NCBI GenBank assembly: GCA_011316305.1
Contig: SAUG01000002.1
Coordinates: 248,001-312,000 of the forward strand
DNA length: 64,000 nucleotides
DNA from: Rusavskia elegans
Lineage: Eukaryota > Ascomycota > Lecanoromycetes > Teloschistales > Teloschistaceae
Direction: 5' to 3'
How positions within the stretch are numbered: the first letter of the stretch is position 1; each line of letters starts with the position of its first letter. Both the position numbers and the translations under genes were made by a program. The notes beneath the pieces were generated by a model that had not been told where the DNA came from, did no database searches, and saw nothing but the letters and a program-made list of their open reading frames with translations. Shown piece by piece: positions 15,101 to 28,636 of the stretch.

Positions 15101-16140
15101 ACTTTATTATTATAGAGCGAGATATTCTTTAGTAGCTATCTAGGTATTAGGCTTTAGATAATCGATAAAATACTTTAAAGTAATATACTTGCTAATTTTA
15201 CTTTTAATATCTATATATAATTTAATAAATATAAAGTAGTAGTCTTTAATATTGCTAAGTTTTTTATTCTAGACTAATCTACGCTAAGTAGCTAAAGCGT
15301 TTTCTATAAAGTTCGGTTTATTCTATTATTTTAGGAAGGCTTCTTTAAAGTATTTCTAGGAGCTTTTATCCAGATTAGAGACCTGCTTAATATACTACGG
15401 CTTAGTATCGTTAATAAAATATTAACTACTATAGAAAATAGAGTCCGCGATAGTTATACTATAAGATAAATAGTAGTATTTATAGCGGCAGAGCTAGGTA
15501 TAGGCGATATAGTAGTTATATTTATAACCTTTAAAATTAGGAAGCTTCTTATTATAGGCGTCCTATATTACGTAGGCTATAGAAATATTAGGGGTATTAG
15601 AAGGAATAGACCTACGTAACGGCAGATTAGGGTTTCTATTAAAAGGCTCTAGTAGCCCTAGATTAGAGCTACTATAATAGGAACGATAATAATCGGAGCC
15701 GGTATAACTATTTCTACGGTTCGTATAAGGACGACTAAAGGGTCGGTTACGCCTACTACTAGGCCTACCTTTATTATCGCCGTCGTAAGAATTATTATTT
15801 CCGGGAGTACCTAGAGTACCCCCGAGACTAATATCTTTTCTAGAAATATCCTTTTCTATAGTAGAGATAGTAGCGAATTAGACTGTAAGTAAGTCGTTTA
15901 AAGGGGTCCTATAATAGGACTTCTAGTTTGTACGAATTTTAGGAAAGGCTATATTCTTATTATATACTATTATTCGCTCTATACTAGCGCCGAGCTAAAA
16001 GTAAAGGGAATATCTTATTTAGAAACTTATATTCGAGCTTAGAGAATCTTGTTTATAAAGGTAGGTAAAACCGGTTTAAAAAAGCTTTAATAATAGGATA
16101 AAGGTGGATTATTTATAGCCTAAAAAGTTATTACTACTAG

Positions 16141-16355
16141 TATAGAATTCTAAACTGATTTCCTATAACTATAGAAGAGTAAGATATTTATATATATAAG
16201 TATTTCTATACTAGATCTATATCTATTTCTATACCCGTTTTTATAATTAGTAACCGGATTAGTTAGTATCCGAATTCGTATATAACTATATAATCCAGAT
16301 ATATATTCTATAACCCTTTAAACCGTTCGAGTGATTCAGAATCCTGACTACTACA
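16141..16355 (-). repeat. G1 5' LTR (215 bp)
   Basis: Begins TATAGAATTC (RIP-altered TGTAG) and ends CTACTACA. It is the pair of 8939-9153 and lies upstream of gag on the minus strand. Confidence 0.8.
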
Positions 16356-16638
16356 ATACTATTTTATCGAATTTATAAATAAAACCGATACTGGCTATAC
16401 TATTAACTAGTATAAAAAAGTATAGAATTTATTAATTTTTATTTAGAAAAACTATACCGACTCTAGATTTTTCTAGAACCGAAGTAAAAAAAATAATAGG
16501 AATTTAAATAAAATTATTCTTTCGAAAACTATAAACGTCTAAACAATTTAATAAATAGTTAGATAATTAAATAGTAATACGAATTACTATTAAAAGTTTT
16601 GGAAAAAATATAATTAAATTCCGAAACGATCTCGTATA

Positions 16639-18801
16639 TAGACTGGCTACTTCGGTACGGGTTTCCGTCGATATTTTAGAAATCTAATTCGAGTTTTAGC
16701 GAGTTAATTTAATCCGATCTATTAAATAGATTAGATTAGTTTCTAATATCAGAATTAAAAGTCGGATTGAATTATAAAATAGAAATTAATAGAAATCTAA
16801 TCCGACTCGATTTATAATTATATTAAATAGTCGAATAGAAAAGTATTTATAGATAATATAAAATAGTAATATATTTTATTTAATACTAATTTATATATCT
16901 ATATTATATAAACTATATTAAAACTTTTTAATTATTTCTATAGATATATATCTTTTTTTTTAAAGCTTTTAATTTTTTAGAATTTATTATTAACTAGTTA
17001 TTATTATATTTCCGACTATATTTCTAGATTCTATATTAATCTTTTAATAAACTAGATATCCTTTTACTAAATAGTAATATATTAAATATAGATTATAGCT
17101 ATTTAGAAATCTGTAAGAGATAAATAAAATCGGATATATATAGTAATATAGTAAAATAATTTATTTATTTATAAAAAGAGTATTTATATATTCTTTTATT
17201 ATATTTAAAAGAACTATTAATACTATATTTTATATTCTACCGATCTCTTTATTTATATATATAGTAGTAACGTCGGTAAAGATTTCGCGATATAGTCTAG
17301 TAAAAGGTACTTTAGAAATAAAAGATTCGAAGTTTTTCTAGTATCTATAGATTTATTAAAAAGTAATAGTTCTAGACTTTTATTTATATTTCTTTTAATA
17401 GATTATTAGTTAGACTATTTAGAATATATTATTCTAGAATACAACCGATACTATAGTACTATAAAAAGTTTCTTTTATCTTTTTTTTTACTTTTTTCGAT
17501 TCTAATTCTTCGAATCTTTACTATATTTTTATAGGACGGAATTAATTTTTTATCTAAAATAGTTTTAGTATTTTAATAAAATTAATTATATTATTACTAT
17601 ATATTATTTCTATTTAGATATATATATACTATATACTATACTGCGACGAATAAAAAAAATAAAAAATAAATAAAAAAATAAAATGAAGTACGGTATATTA
17701 AATAGTATATTAATATTTTATTATAGTACTAAATTATTAAAAAACAGAAAATTAAAAATAAAATAAAATTATTTAGATAATCGTCGGCTATACTATAGCT
17801 AGAAAATTAGAATTTTAAACGAATCTATATATTTCTATAAACTTCTAGCGTATTTTACTACTATAATATATAAAGTCTTTAGATGATTCTATAGCTACTA
17901 ATTATATTACTCTACTATATTATTTAATATACTATCTACTATATTTAAATTGAAACTATTATCTATAAAAAATAAAATATAGATAATATTATAATATATA
18001 AATACTTTAAAAAATTTAAAAAAATAAATTTCTAAAGAAGTATAGATATAGAAACGAGGGCTATATTAGAATAAAATATCAGAAATCTGAAAATAGATTA
18101 TAGAATCGAAAAAAGAATCTATAGTAATATAATAAAATAATAGATACTATATTAAATATTAATTTAAATAAAATATTAAACTAGAATAATAATCTATATA
18201 TTAAAGCTTTTATAGAAAATATAGAAAAGACGATAACTATAGAATAGATAAAATAGAAATAGAGTAAAAAAATCTATTAAAATAATATATCGAGTATAAA
18301 TAGAATTATCTAGTTTAAAAATTCTTATTTCTAATATTTTCTCTAATCTAATATTACTATTAATAGTCCGTATAAAATAATTTTAATAAAGTATATTAAT
18401 CTAATTATTAATTTTATCTAATAATTAATAATATTTTATACCGGCTTCTAAAAACTTTAATTTGCTAGAATTCTAAATCTTTTAGAAAAATAGACGGCGT
18501 TTATTAAAAAGTTTAGTTATAACGAAAATATAGTTAATAAATATATTAAATCTCTTTATAAAATAAAAGATAAAAATAGTAATAATATTATTAAAATTAA
18601 TAAAAAGAAATAGATAGTAGAAAGGTACTCTTTTATATAGAATAATACTAAATTTAAAAATAAAAAAGATTTAGCTAAAAGTATTAATTTTAATAGTTAA
18701 AATAAAGATATAGAGGAGGAAAAGCTAGAAAAGTCGGAACCGACTCGGATCGGGTCGGTTTTTTTAATCAAGATTCGAAATCCGATCCGACGGCCAGTTT
18801 A
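16639..18801 (-). mobile_element. hAT-1, non-autonomous hAT transposon
   Basis: It starts TAGACTGGCTACTTCGG and ends CCGACGGCCAGTTTA, the terminal inverted repeats of this family. It is flanked on both sides by a perfect 8-bp duplication, CTCGTATA (16631-16638 and 18802-18809), diagnostic of hAT elements. Its body is the reverse complement of roughly 23,090-25,214 of hAT-2, and it lacks the transposase segment found there. It is therefore an internal-deletion derivative of 2,163 bp, inserted into G2. Confidence 0.85.
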
Positions 18802-19503
18802 CTCGTATATATATAACCTATCGTAAATTATCGAACCTCTTTTAAAAGTAAAGAAAAGGAAAATATAGTTAATAAAACTCTCGCAGATCTTTTTATTTTA
18901 TTTAAAACGAATAATACTCTTAGATTAAATACGATATAAAACTGTAGTATAGACTCTATTATAGTACGTATTTTCGAAAAGCTAGAGAACTAGAATATAG
19001 TAATCTAAGATTAGAATACGGCGATCTAGATAGAATTTAAAGATTTTTGCTATAAAAGAAAGAAAACGTTTTTACCGGAACTTTCTATATTTCTTTCGAA
19101 AGTTAATAAATATAAGAAATTCGTCGCTGGTAATATTAGCTATTTCTAACCCTTCTATAATAATAAATCCGCCGAATCCGGGCCTTATACTAAATAAATA
19201 GATAAAGATATCTATTTCCGCGATATCTATATTTTTATCGAACGAATGCAAGATACTACTAGGTCTAATAATAAAGTTAAAGACAATCTATAGATATAGT
19301 TTCGCGATAAAGTTTTATAATAATAATCTAATAAACTTTCGGATATAGAAAAAAAATATCTAATAAAAGATTTCGATATATATATTGACGATTTTAATTT
19401 TTTATTTTAAATTACTAATAGTAGAAAAAATATATATTTTAAATAAAAAAAATATTCTATTGTAGATACGAGCTATTACTACGAGTTTTATAAATACGGC
19501 TAG

Positions 19504-22500
19504 TAGATTGGCCGTCGGGTCGGGTTTCGAACCTAGATTAGCTAACCCGACTCGATTTATATCGGGTTACGATTAAGTCTATTCTAATTTAAATCGGATC
19601 AAATTTTTCTATAGTTCGATCCGATCTAAACTCGAGTCGAGATCGGATACCCGGGTTTATATTACGTCCACGATTCTATAAAAACACGTTGGAAAATTGG
19701 CTAGACAAGCGAGTCCAATTATCTATAGCCGCCTATAGCCGCTATAGCCGACCTTTATAATAGAAGCTTTTAGCGGACGGCTACCTGTCGGTACTATCGG
19801 TTACTTTTACTATATATATCGCTTTATACTTCTATTAGATAGCTTCTCTCGTTAGTCGTTAATATAATTATTAAATATATCTCTACTATTCTTTTTTTAA
19901 TTACTTCTATAACGAAGACGCTTCATAATATTATAACCGTATCTTCGCGGCTGCGCGGGATTAGTTATAATAATCTATACTAGGACTCCTTTACTATTTA
20001 ATAGCTCGGACTACGCCTAAGGCTGTAGCTAGGTTCGAACGTAACGCTCTTTGACGTACAGAGACGTTATAGTTTAATTTGCTAAAACGTTAAAAGTATA
20101 TATAAAACTCTAATTCTAGTATTAAAATATAATTTTTTTTATTTACTATTCTATCTATAAATCTCTATTTATTTCTAATAATATACTAAAGACTTTAGAT
20201 ATTTCTAATATTAACGTATTTTAGTATTAACGTATATCATATATTATTATCTATTAAATAGTTGTTACTATTCGTATTATTATTTAGTATCTATATATTT
20301 ATATTACTCTTTTAAATTACTATTTTAGAAACGTAATATAAAATATCTAATATAAATATCGATATTTATTTCTTTATTTTCTAGACCGATACGTCTAGCG
20401 AAAACTTTTCTACTAGATTTCTATTAAGTAATATCTATCCTAGTTAATCTATAAACCAGCTTTTAAACCGATTTATAACCGGTATTCCAGTTAAATTTAA
20501 TCGTTTATATAGAAAATAATAATAGATTATTAAAAATATAATAGATAAAATTCGAGCCGACTATTTAGAACTAGTAATTCGGGATAATAGTAAATTTAAT
20601 TAATAGGATATAGATTACTATTAAGATTTCTAATAATAGTAATCTAGTAGTTCTATTACTATAGAACTTTAAAAATAGAATTTAAAAGAAAATAGCCGAT
20701 TTTCTATAGGCGAAAAAGATTTTAGTATAAAGATAAATGCTTTAGAAAAATAAATTCTACTAGATAGATTTAATAATAGATAGTCTATCTAAAATTGTAT
20801 ATAAATACTATTCTAAGATTTTTAAATCTTCTATAGCCTCTAGTTCTTTAAATATATCTACTATATAGAAATATCTTTCGATTAATATATACTACGGATC
20901 TAAACGACGTAATTTATAATCTATTATTAAAGTAATACTAATCCGCGTAAATAGTAAATAGTAATATAAAGAGATAATATAAAGTTTATTTATTTAATAA
21001 TAGAAGAAAAGCTATATTAAACTGGATTTTACTTTCGACTAAAACGCTTGAAATAAATATCTATATAAGATTTTTTTAGATCTAAAAATACTAGTCCGAA
21101 CTATCGAAAATAAGAATTTTAAAAAATTACTATAAATATTTCGTTTAGATATATAGCTATTTAAACGTATATAATTTATAATAACAGTTTTTAATAAATC
21201 TAAAATTATCTATAATAGAATTAAATCTAATTTAAAAACTATAAGTAATATTTTTTTAAATTAGATATCTAGTCTAGTCTATAGAAGGTTGCGTATTTAG
21301 AAATACTAATATACTAGATTAATATATAGTTTTAATTTTAGAAATATCTATTAAATTTATATTTTTATCTATAAATTACTCCGGCTGTTTATAATATTAA
21401 AAGCTATTAACGTTTTTAGAATTCTTTTAATTTAAATAGCAGTTTTTAGATATTATTACCGATAATACTAGCTCTAATTCTATATTAAAAAAAAAAGTTT
21501 AAAAAAACTTTTAGACGATTTAATAGTTAATAGAATCGACTATAAAACTCGCTATATTGCCTAGTTTATATAATTAATCTAATAGTCTAAGATTTTATTA
21601 AAACTATTAGATTATAAATATTAGATAATTATTTTATCTATTAGCTAGATAATTAATAAATTACGGTTATTAATACCGGTTTATCGATCGTAATAAAAAA
21701 GGTAATATACGTAGGTAATATAAATTAAATAATTTTTATACTAATAGTATTTTTAGGCTCGCGCTATTATAATTTATTCCGGTACCTTCTTTTAATATAT
21801 ACTTCGTTTTAAAAAACTTTAAAATAGGGCCGACTCTAATTTCTATAATAGAAACCTTTATTTAAAATATTTATATTCGATAGAATTCGATTTATTATAA
21901 TTTATAGGATATATCTACTTTCCTAAACTATTAATAAATTCTTTAAAAAGAATTTATAAAATCTATAAATATAAGAGATTACTTTTAATATAGATAAATA
22001 GTAATCTTTTTTCCTTATAGGTAGTATACTATAGCTATTCTATAAAGTTACTTTAATAGTTTCGCGAATAACCGATATTAGAATTTATCTGATATATCGA
22101 CATTATAGTACGTTTTACGATTATTTTACTAAAATATAGAAAATTATAAAAGCTTCGAATTATTTTTAAAAGGCGATAGTACTAATAGCTTGCGAAAAAA
22201 CTTTTACTAAATTTACTAAATATTATTTTCGTATTAAAAATAAAAGAAAACTAATATATAACTTTACGAATATTTTTAATTCTATAGTAAAGTTTAACTT
22301 TTATCGAGACTAGAATATTATTAAATAGGAGGAAGATATAGAAAAATATTCGGGGTATATAAATAAATATCGAGACGAGTTTAAAGAATATTTTAATAAA
22401 TACTATAGGGTTTCTATTAATCTACTAAAGTATAGAACCCGCTATAGAAAAGAAAAGAAAAAAATATATAATAGTAATAGATTATAAATATATTTATTAG

Positions 22501-25214
22501 TTAATAGCCTGTTATAATTACTTTAAATAGTTTTTTTCGATAGTTTTAATATCTTCGAGTACCTGCTTCCGAAGCTAATTAATACCTTCGCGCTAATACT
22601 ACCGAAGATAATCTAAACTAGATATTTTAGAAAAATAACGCTTCGAACTTTCTAAAATTAATATAAATAGTTTATAATATTCTTTCCTATCTAATATCTT
22701 TAGTCGGAATTAAACGGACTTTTAATTTCGCTAGAAGGGTTTATTAGTAGAATCGAATCTAAATAACTCTATAGTATATAAAGCAGACGATAATAATTAA
22801 ATACTATAATCGTACTATAGATTTAGATTTTAACGAAGTATTAGAAAAGCTATAGAATATATTTAATCGGGTAGAAATAGAAAATAGCGCTATATTTCTT
22901 AAAAGAAATCTATTTAAAAAAGATTTTAGAAATATATTAAATAGATTAGTCTAGTAAATTTTTTATTTAATATTAGTATAGTAATATATATAGATAATAT
23001 ATTCTTTTCAAATTATTATTTCTCGATCTATATAATTAGTTAGATAGTTTAATACTTTCCTTTATATCTTCATCCTTTTTTTCTTCTATATTTTTATCAT
23101 TATCTACTCCCGTTTCTTCTTTTATATTATTATTTTAACTATTAAAATTAATACTTCTAACTAAATCTTTATTATATCTAAATTTAATATTATTCTATAT
23201 AAAAGAGTACCTTTCTACTATCTAATCCTTTTTATTAACTTTAACGATATTATCGCTATTTTTATCCTCTTTTCTATAAAGAGATTTAATATATTTATTA
23301 ATCGTATTCCCGTTATAACTAAATTTTTTAGTAAACGCTATCTATTTTTTTTAGAAAGTTTAAAATTCTAGCGGACTAAAGATTTTAGAAGCCGGTATAA
23401 TAGATTATTTATTATTAAATAAAATTAATAATTAGAACTATATATTTTATTAATATTATTTTATTCGGACCGTTAATAGTAATATTTAAATAGAAAAGAA
23501 TAGTAAAAAAAAATATTTCTATATTAGATAACTCTATTTATATTCGAAATATTATTTTAATATATTATTTTACTTTCTTTCTACTTTATCTATTTAATAG
23601 TTATCGTCTTTTCTATATTTTCTATAAAGGTTTTAGTATATAGATCGTTTCTATAATATAATATTCTATATAGATTAGTATTTAATAAAGTATATAATAT
23701 TTTATTATATTACTATTAATTTATTTCTCGATTCTATAGTCTATTTTCTAATTTCTAATATTTTATTCTAATATAACCTTCGTTCCTATATTTATATTTT
23801 TCTAGAAATCTATTTTTTTAAATTTTTTAAAAAATTTATATATTATAATATAATCTATATTCGATATTAGACTATTTTTTACCGCGTTTACGATTTATAA
23901 CTAATTTAGATTTTATAGATAGTAGTTTTAATTTAGATTTAATAGATAGTATACTAAATAATATAGTAAAGTAATATAATTAGTAACTATAGAATTATCT
24001 AAGGATTCTATATATTATAGTAGTAAAATATACTAGAAGTTTATAGAAGTATATAGATTCGTTTAATATTTTAACTTTCTAGCTATAGTATAGCCGACAG
24101 TTATTTAAATAACTTTATTTTATTTTTAATTATCTATTTATTAATAATTAATTACTATAATAAAATACTAATATATTATATACCGTACTATATTTTACTT
24201 TTTTCTATTACTAATTTTTCATTTCTTTTATTCTTTATAGCGTAAAATATAGTATATATAAGTCTAAATAGAAATAATTTATTAAAGTAATATATTTAAA
24301 TTTATATTAATACTAAAACTATTCTATATATAAAATTAATTCCGTTCTATAGAAATATAGTAAAGACTCGAAAAAATAGAATTAGAAAAGATAAAAGAAA
24401 AAATAAAAGAAAATTTTATAATATTATAGTATCGATAATATTTAAAAATAATATATTCTAAATAATCTAACTAATAATTTATCTAAAGAAATATAAATAG
24501 AAATTTATAAATATTAAAAGAGCTTCGAACCTTTTATTTCTAAAATATCTTTTATTAGATTATATTATAAAATCTTTACCGACGTCGATATCGTAAATAT
24601 AAATAAAGGAATCGATAATATATAAAATACAGTATTAATAACTTTATAAAATACGATAGAAAAATATATAATTACTTTTTTAATAAAAAAATATATTATT
24701 TTACTATATTATTATATATATCCGATAATTTTTATTTTTTATAGATTATTAACTAGCCGTAATCTATACCAAATATATTACTATTTAGTAAAAAAACGTT
24801 TAGTTTATTAAAGGATTAATATAGAATCTAGGAATAAAGCCGAAAATATAATAATAGCTAGTTAATAATAAATTCTAAAAGAGTAAAAATTCTAGATAAA
24901 AAATATATATCTATATAAATATTAAAAGGAAAATGAAACTATTTATATAATATCGGTATATAAACTAATATTTATAGATAACTATTATATAAACTAGTAT
25001 TAAATAGAATATATTACTATTTTATAATACTTATAATTACTTTTTTATTAAACTATCGAATATAATTATAAATCGGGTTAGATCGGATTTTTAAATCGGA
25101 TTAGAATTTATAATCCGATCCGACTATTTAGCGGGTCGAACTCGGATCGGATTATTAAAATTAGGTCGGATATCCGACGGTTCGATAGAAATCCGACCCG
25201 AACCGACCGGTCTA
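19504..25214 (+). mobile_element. hAT-2, hAT transposon with degraded transposase
   Basis: Ends read TAGATTGGCCGTCGGGTCGG and ...CGACCGGTCTA. A perfect 8-bp duplication, ACGGCTAG, lies at 19496-19503 and 25215-25222. The plus strand holds a stop-riddled transposase. Its C-terminal dimerisation region is still readable near 22,640-22,760 as an IVYNILSYLISLVGIKRTF-like stretch, comparable with the family pattern of a conserved Pro, then EPERxFS. An F1 solo LTR is nested at 19660-20071. The 3' part (about 23,090-25,214) is shared inverted with hAT-1 and may carry traces of a second frame on the opposite strand. Confidence 0.8.
19660..20071. repeat. F1 solo LTR nested in hAT-2 (reverse orientation)
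   Basis: A 412-bp reverse copy of the F1 LTR, running TATTACGTCC...AGACGTTATA. It is flanked by a perfect 5-bp duplication GTTTA (19655-19659 and 20072-20076). The single LTR with an intact duplication indicates insertion of an F1 element into hAT-2 followed by LTR-LTR recombination. Confidence 0.85.
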
Positions 25215-25286
25215 ACGGCTAGATTAGGTTTCGAACTATAAAAATCGCGGAAATAATCGATATTCGGTATTTTATTATATAGATAT

Positions 25287-27942
25287 TGTAACGTCCCTGT
25301 ATATTAGAAGGCGTTGCGTTTAAGCCTAGCTACAACCGTAAACGTAATCCGAGCTACTAAATAGTAAAAGAGTTTTAGTATAAATTATCGCGACTAATTC
25401 TATATAGCTATAAAAGTACGGTCGCGATATTATAAAGTATTTTTATTATAAAAGTAATTAAAAAGAAAATAAATAAAGATATTTAATATTTATATTAATA
25501 ACTAATAAAAGAAGCTATTTAATAGAAATAAAAAAGCGATATATATAGTAAAAATAGCCGATAGAGCTAATAGATAGCTATCCTGCTAAAATTCTATTAA
25601 AAAGATCGGCTATAGTAACTATAGGCGGCTATAAATAATTAGAGTCGTTTAGCTAGCTAATTTTCTAGAGTTTTTTTATAGAATTATAGATATAATATAG
25701 CTTTTTCTATATTATCTCTTATCTAGCGTTTCTATATATAGAGTTAATAAAATCTATCCTTTTTTTTTTCTTTTTTTTTTTTTCTAATATTTTTATTATA
25801 TATTTTTAAAGAAATAATTAATTAAAGTCTTTTTATTAGATTTAGTCGAGAGATATTATTATACTTTTTCTTATAGCCTTTATATTTATTATATTTTAAA
25901 AGAATATAAAATTAAAATAGATAGTAATATCTACAGCGAGTATATTTATATTTAAAAATCTTACGATTTTTTAATTTCTAATACTATTTATAAAGTTATC
26001 TTTATTTTTATATCTTTTCTAATTACTAATATCTATAGAGAAATATTTCGAAAATAAAAAAAATAAACTCCGGTCGGATATTAGAAGTATTTTTAATAAA
26101 TATACTAAAGTATAGCGTTATATCGAATTCTTTTTTAATTCTAAAAAGAAGATTTATAATAAACGTCTTATATAGGAATTAGATTTTCGTCGATTTTTTA
26201 AAAAATAAAAGTATTTTATTACTTATTATCGCATTTTAAATAAGCGTAAAAGTAATTTTATTGTTTAAAAGTAAAGCGTATTATTTCGTTTTAATAAGTT
26301 TAATAATCTAGTTATATTCTATTCCTCTATAGATTTTATACTAGTTTTTTAAAAGATATTTATTAAATCGATTCCGGTTTATAATTCTATTAATTTAAAT
26401 TAATTTCTAAGAGATTTTAACTTCTTTTAACCTATAGATTTAGAAAATATATAAAAAAGTATCTAGTTAAAGATTCTTTCGATATTATTATATTATTTTT
26501 AGATATTAATATTATATTTTATATCTAGGTCTTCGGAAATTTCTACTAATTTTTATTCTTCGATAATTATTTTATTCTAAAATAAAGATATTAGAAACTA
26601 TTTATTTTTTAATTAGACGCTAAAAATAGAATCCGATATATAATTATCTAGATATTTTTCTGGTTTAAATATTAGGCTATAATTAACCTTTTCTATTTCT
26701 TTAATAATACTTCGATAGATTTTTTTAATATTTTCTATCTATAGTTTTTAAATTAGCTTTTATATTTTATTATATTTAAAAGCTAGTTATATTAGTAAAT
26801 AGTAGTATTTTTTCTAGATTTTCGTTTTCTAGACTTCGCTTTTTTATTTAAAAAGGATATTGATTTCTTTAATTTATTCGTAATTTATATTTAATATAAT
26901 ATCTAATTTATAATATAAAAGGTTTTTATAGGCAAGGAAATATATTATTTATAGTTCTATTTTTTTTAACTATATTTTTTTATATTAGTATTTCCGAAAT
27001 CGATTCTTTCTATTTATTTTTTAAAACGATAGAATATCTGGTATTCTAGAATATTATAAAATTAGATATTTCGATAAATCTATTTTTTATTTGAATTTTA
27101 ATATCTATAATTCTATTATTTTATTAAAAGTATTTCTAAATATAGCCTTTAATCTGGTTATATAGTTTTTTTATAATTTTATTTTTTTCTTTTCGGTTTA
27201 TAAAGGCGATTATTTTATAACCTCCGATTTTAACTTTAAAAGCTACTATAAGGGGTTTTTCTATTTTATATAATTTAAATTCTACTACTAGCTTTTTTCC
27301 TGCTTTTTTTAATTCTATAGAATATTATTCTATCCTCTTTTTATTTAATAGATAGATAAGATAACTATTATTATAGCAGGTTATCTAACTTTTAGTTATA
27401 TATTTTCTAGTTTTTTTTTTAGATAATTTCTTTATTATTTTAAACTAGTATTTAATTACTTCTATTACTTTTTTAATTAGATAATTTTTTTTAAAATATC
27501 TTGTTTTTCTATATAAGTAATAAGTTTTAGTTTATAATTTTTTAGTTTCAGTAGTATTAAATTCTATTAGATTTTTTTTTAAACTATTTTTTCGCGGGTC
27601 CTATTTTATTAAGCGCTTGTTTATCGATATATTATATATATTACTTAGTATCGATTTTCATCGCTAGTTCGATTAAGTCTACTAGTAAATCGGGTTCTTT
27701 AATCGCTACTATAGCTTCTTTAATTCTATTATTAAATCTTTTAAAGAAATAGGTCTTTAGAATTAAATCTTCCCAGTCTATTTTATAGGTTAATATTCTA
27801 AATTAAATAATATAGATAACTACTGATTTCTACTATTTTAGAACTATTAGTTTCTTTATTATTCTTTTATTTTTGTTATTACTTCCGAAAGCTTCTTTAA
27901 TAGCTATAATTAAGTTACTGAAATCATAAAATATCTAAAATA

Positions 27943-27973
<31 letters not shown>

Positions 27974-28636
27974 ATTAAAATAGTTTTCTATACGAGACTA
28001 GATCTAATTAAAGGCTACCTTTTCTAAATAGATTATTATAAATAGAATTTTAACTATTTTATTTAGAAACTAGTTTATATATAATATAAAGTAGATATTT
28101 ATTTAAATAAATTAAGATTTTAAAAATCTTTAATTTTCTTTATAAATATTTAGTATTACTATTTTAATAGTATCGCTTCGTTCTATAGAGTAGGGTAACG
28201 AGACTAATATAGTAAATTATTAAAATATAATATCTCTATATATTAGAAGATATTATATTCGAGTCTAGCTATAGCTATAGATATAGTTCGAACTATTAAA
28301 TAGTAAAAAAGTTCTAGTATAAATTATCGCGACGAATTTTATATAGCTATAAAGGTACGGTTATAATATTATAAGATATTTTTATTAAAGAAATAATTAA
28401 GGAGAGAATATATAAAGATAGTTAATAATTATATTAACGACTAACGAGAAAAGCTATCTAATAGAAATAAAGGAGCGATATATATAGTAAAAATAGCCGA
28501 TAGAGCCGATAGATAGCCGTCCTACTAAAACTTTATTAAAAAGGTCGGCTATAGCGGCTATAGGCGGCTATAGATAATTAGAGTCGTTTAGCCAGCTAAT
28601 TTTCCAGAGCTTCCCTATAGAATTGTGGACGTAACA
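25287..28636 (-). mobile_element. F1 LTR retrotransposon, copy B (gag-only, non-autonomous)
   Basis: Two 411-bp LTRs (25287-25697 and 28226-28636) flank a 2,528-bp interior homologous throughout to copy A. Flanks are GATAT and GCTAT, a near-match with one transversion. On the minus strand at about 27,950-28,085 a gag-like trace reads FLNKIVKILFIIIYLEKVAF before stops, similar in character to Gypsy Gag. A poly-T run lies at 27,945-27,968. It interrupts G2 at 25286. Confidence 0.8.

Larger units (their letters stand above)
8939..16355 (-). mobile_element. Ty3/Gypsy retrotransposon G1, full length, RIP-inactivated
   Basis: Two 215-bp LTRs (8939-9153 and 16141-16355) bound a 7,417-bp element. 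Flanks ATAT and ATAC suggest a 4-bp target duplication with one transition. A purine-rich tract on the minus strand abuts the left LTR (9154-9166), which fixes minus orientation. Reading the minus strand, a zinc-knuckle relic with Cys changed to Tyr (KYYNYRKPGYYKKDYR-like) lies near 14,820-14,880. A reverse transcriptase block LDDFIVIYLDNILIYSKN lies near 13,380-13,430, where the expected YLDD has become YLDN. Many in-frame stops make it dead. Confidence 0.85.
8412..25286 (+). mobile_element. Gypsy G2 retrotransposon, interrupted copy
   Basis: A 241-bp 5' LTR (8412-8652) matches the LTRs of the complete G2 copy at 54942. The interior continues at 8653-8938, 16356-16630, 18810-19495 and 25223-25286, in the same order as 55186-56520 of the complete copy. 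The gaps are filled by G1 (8939-16355), hAT-1 (16639-18801) and hAT-2 (19504-25214). F1 copy B begins at 25287 and G2 sequence is not recognised after it. The gag region is stop-riddled. This copy is the oldest layer of the nest. Confidence 0.8.
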
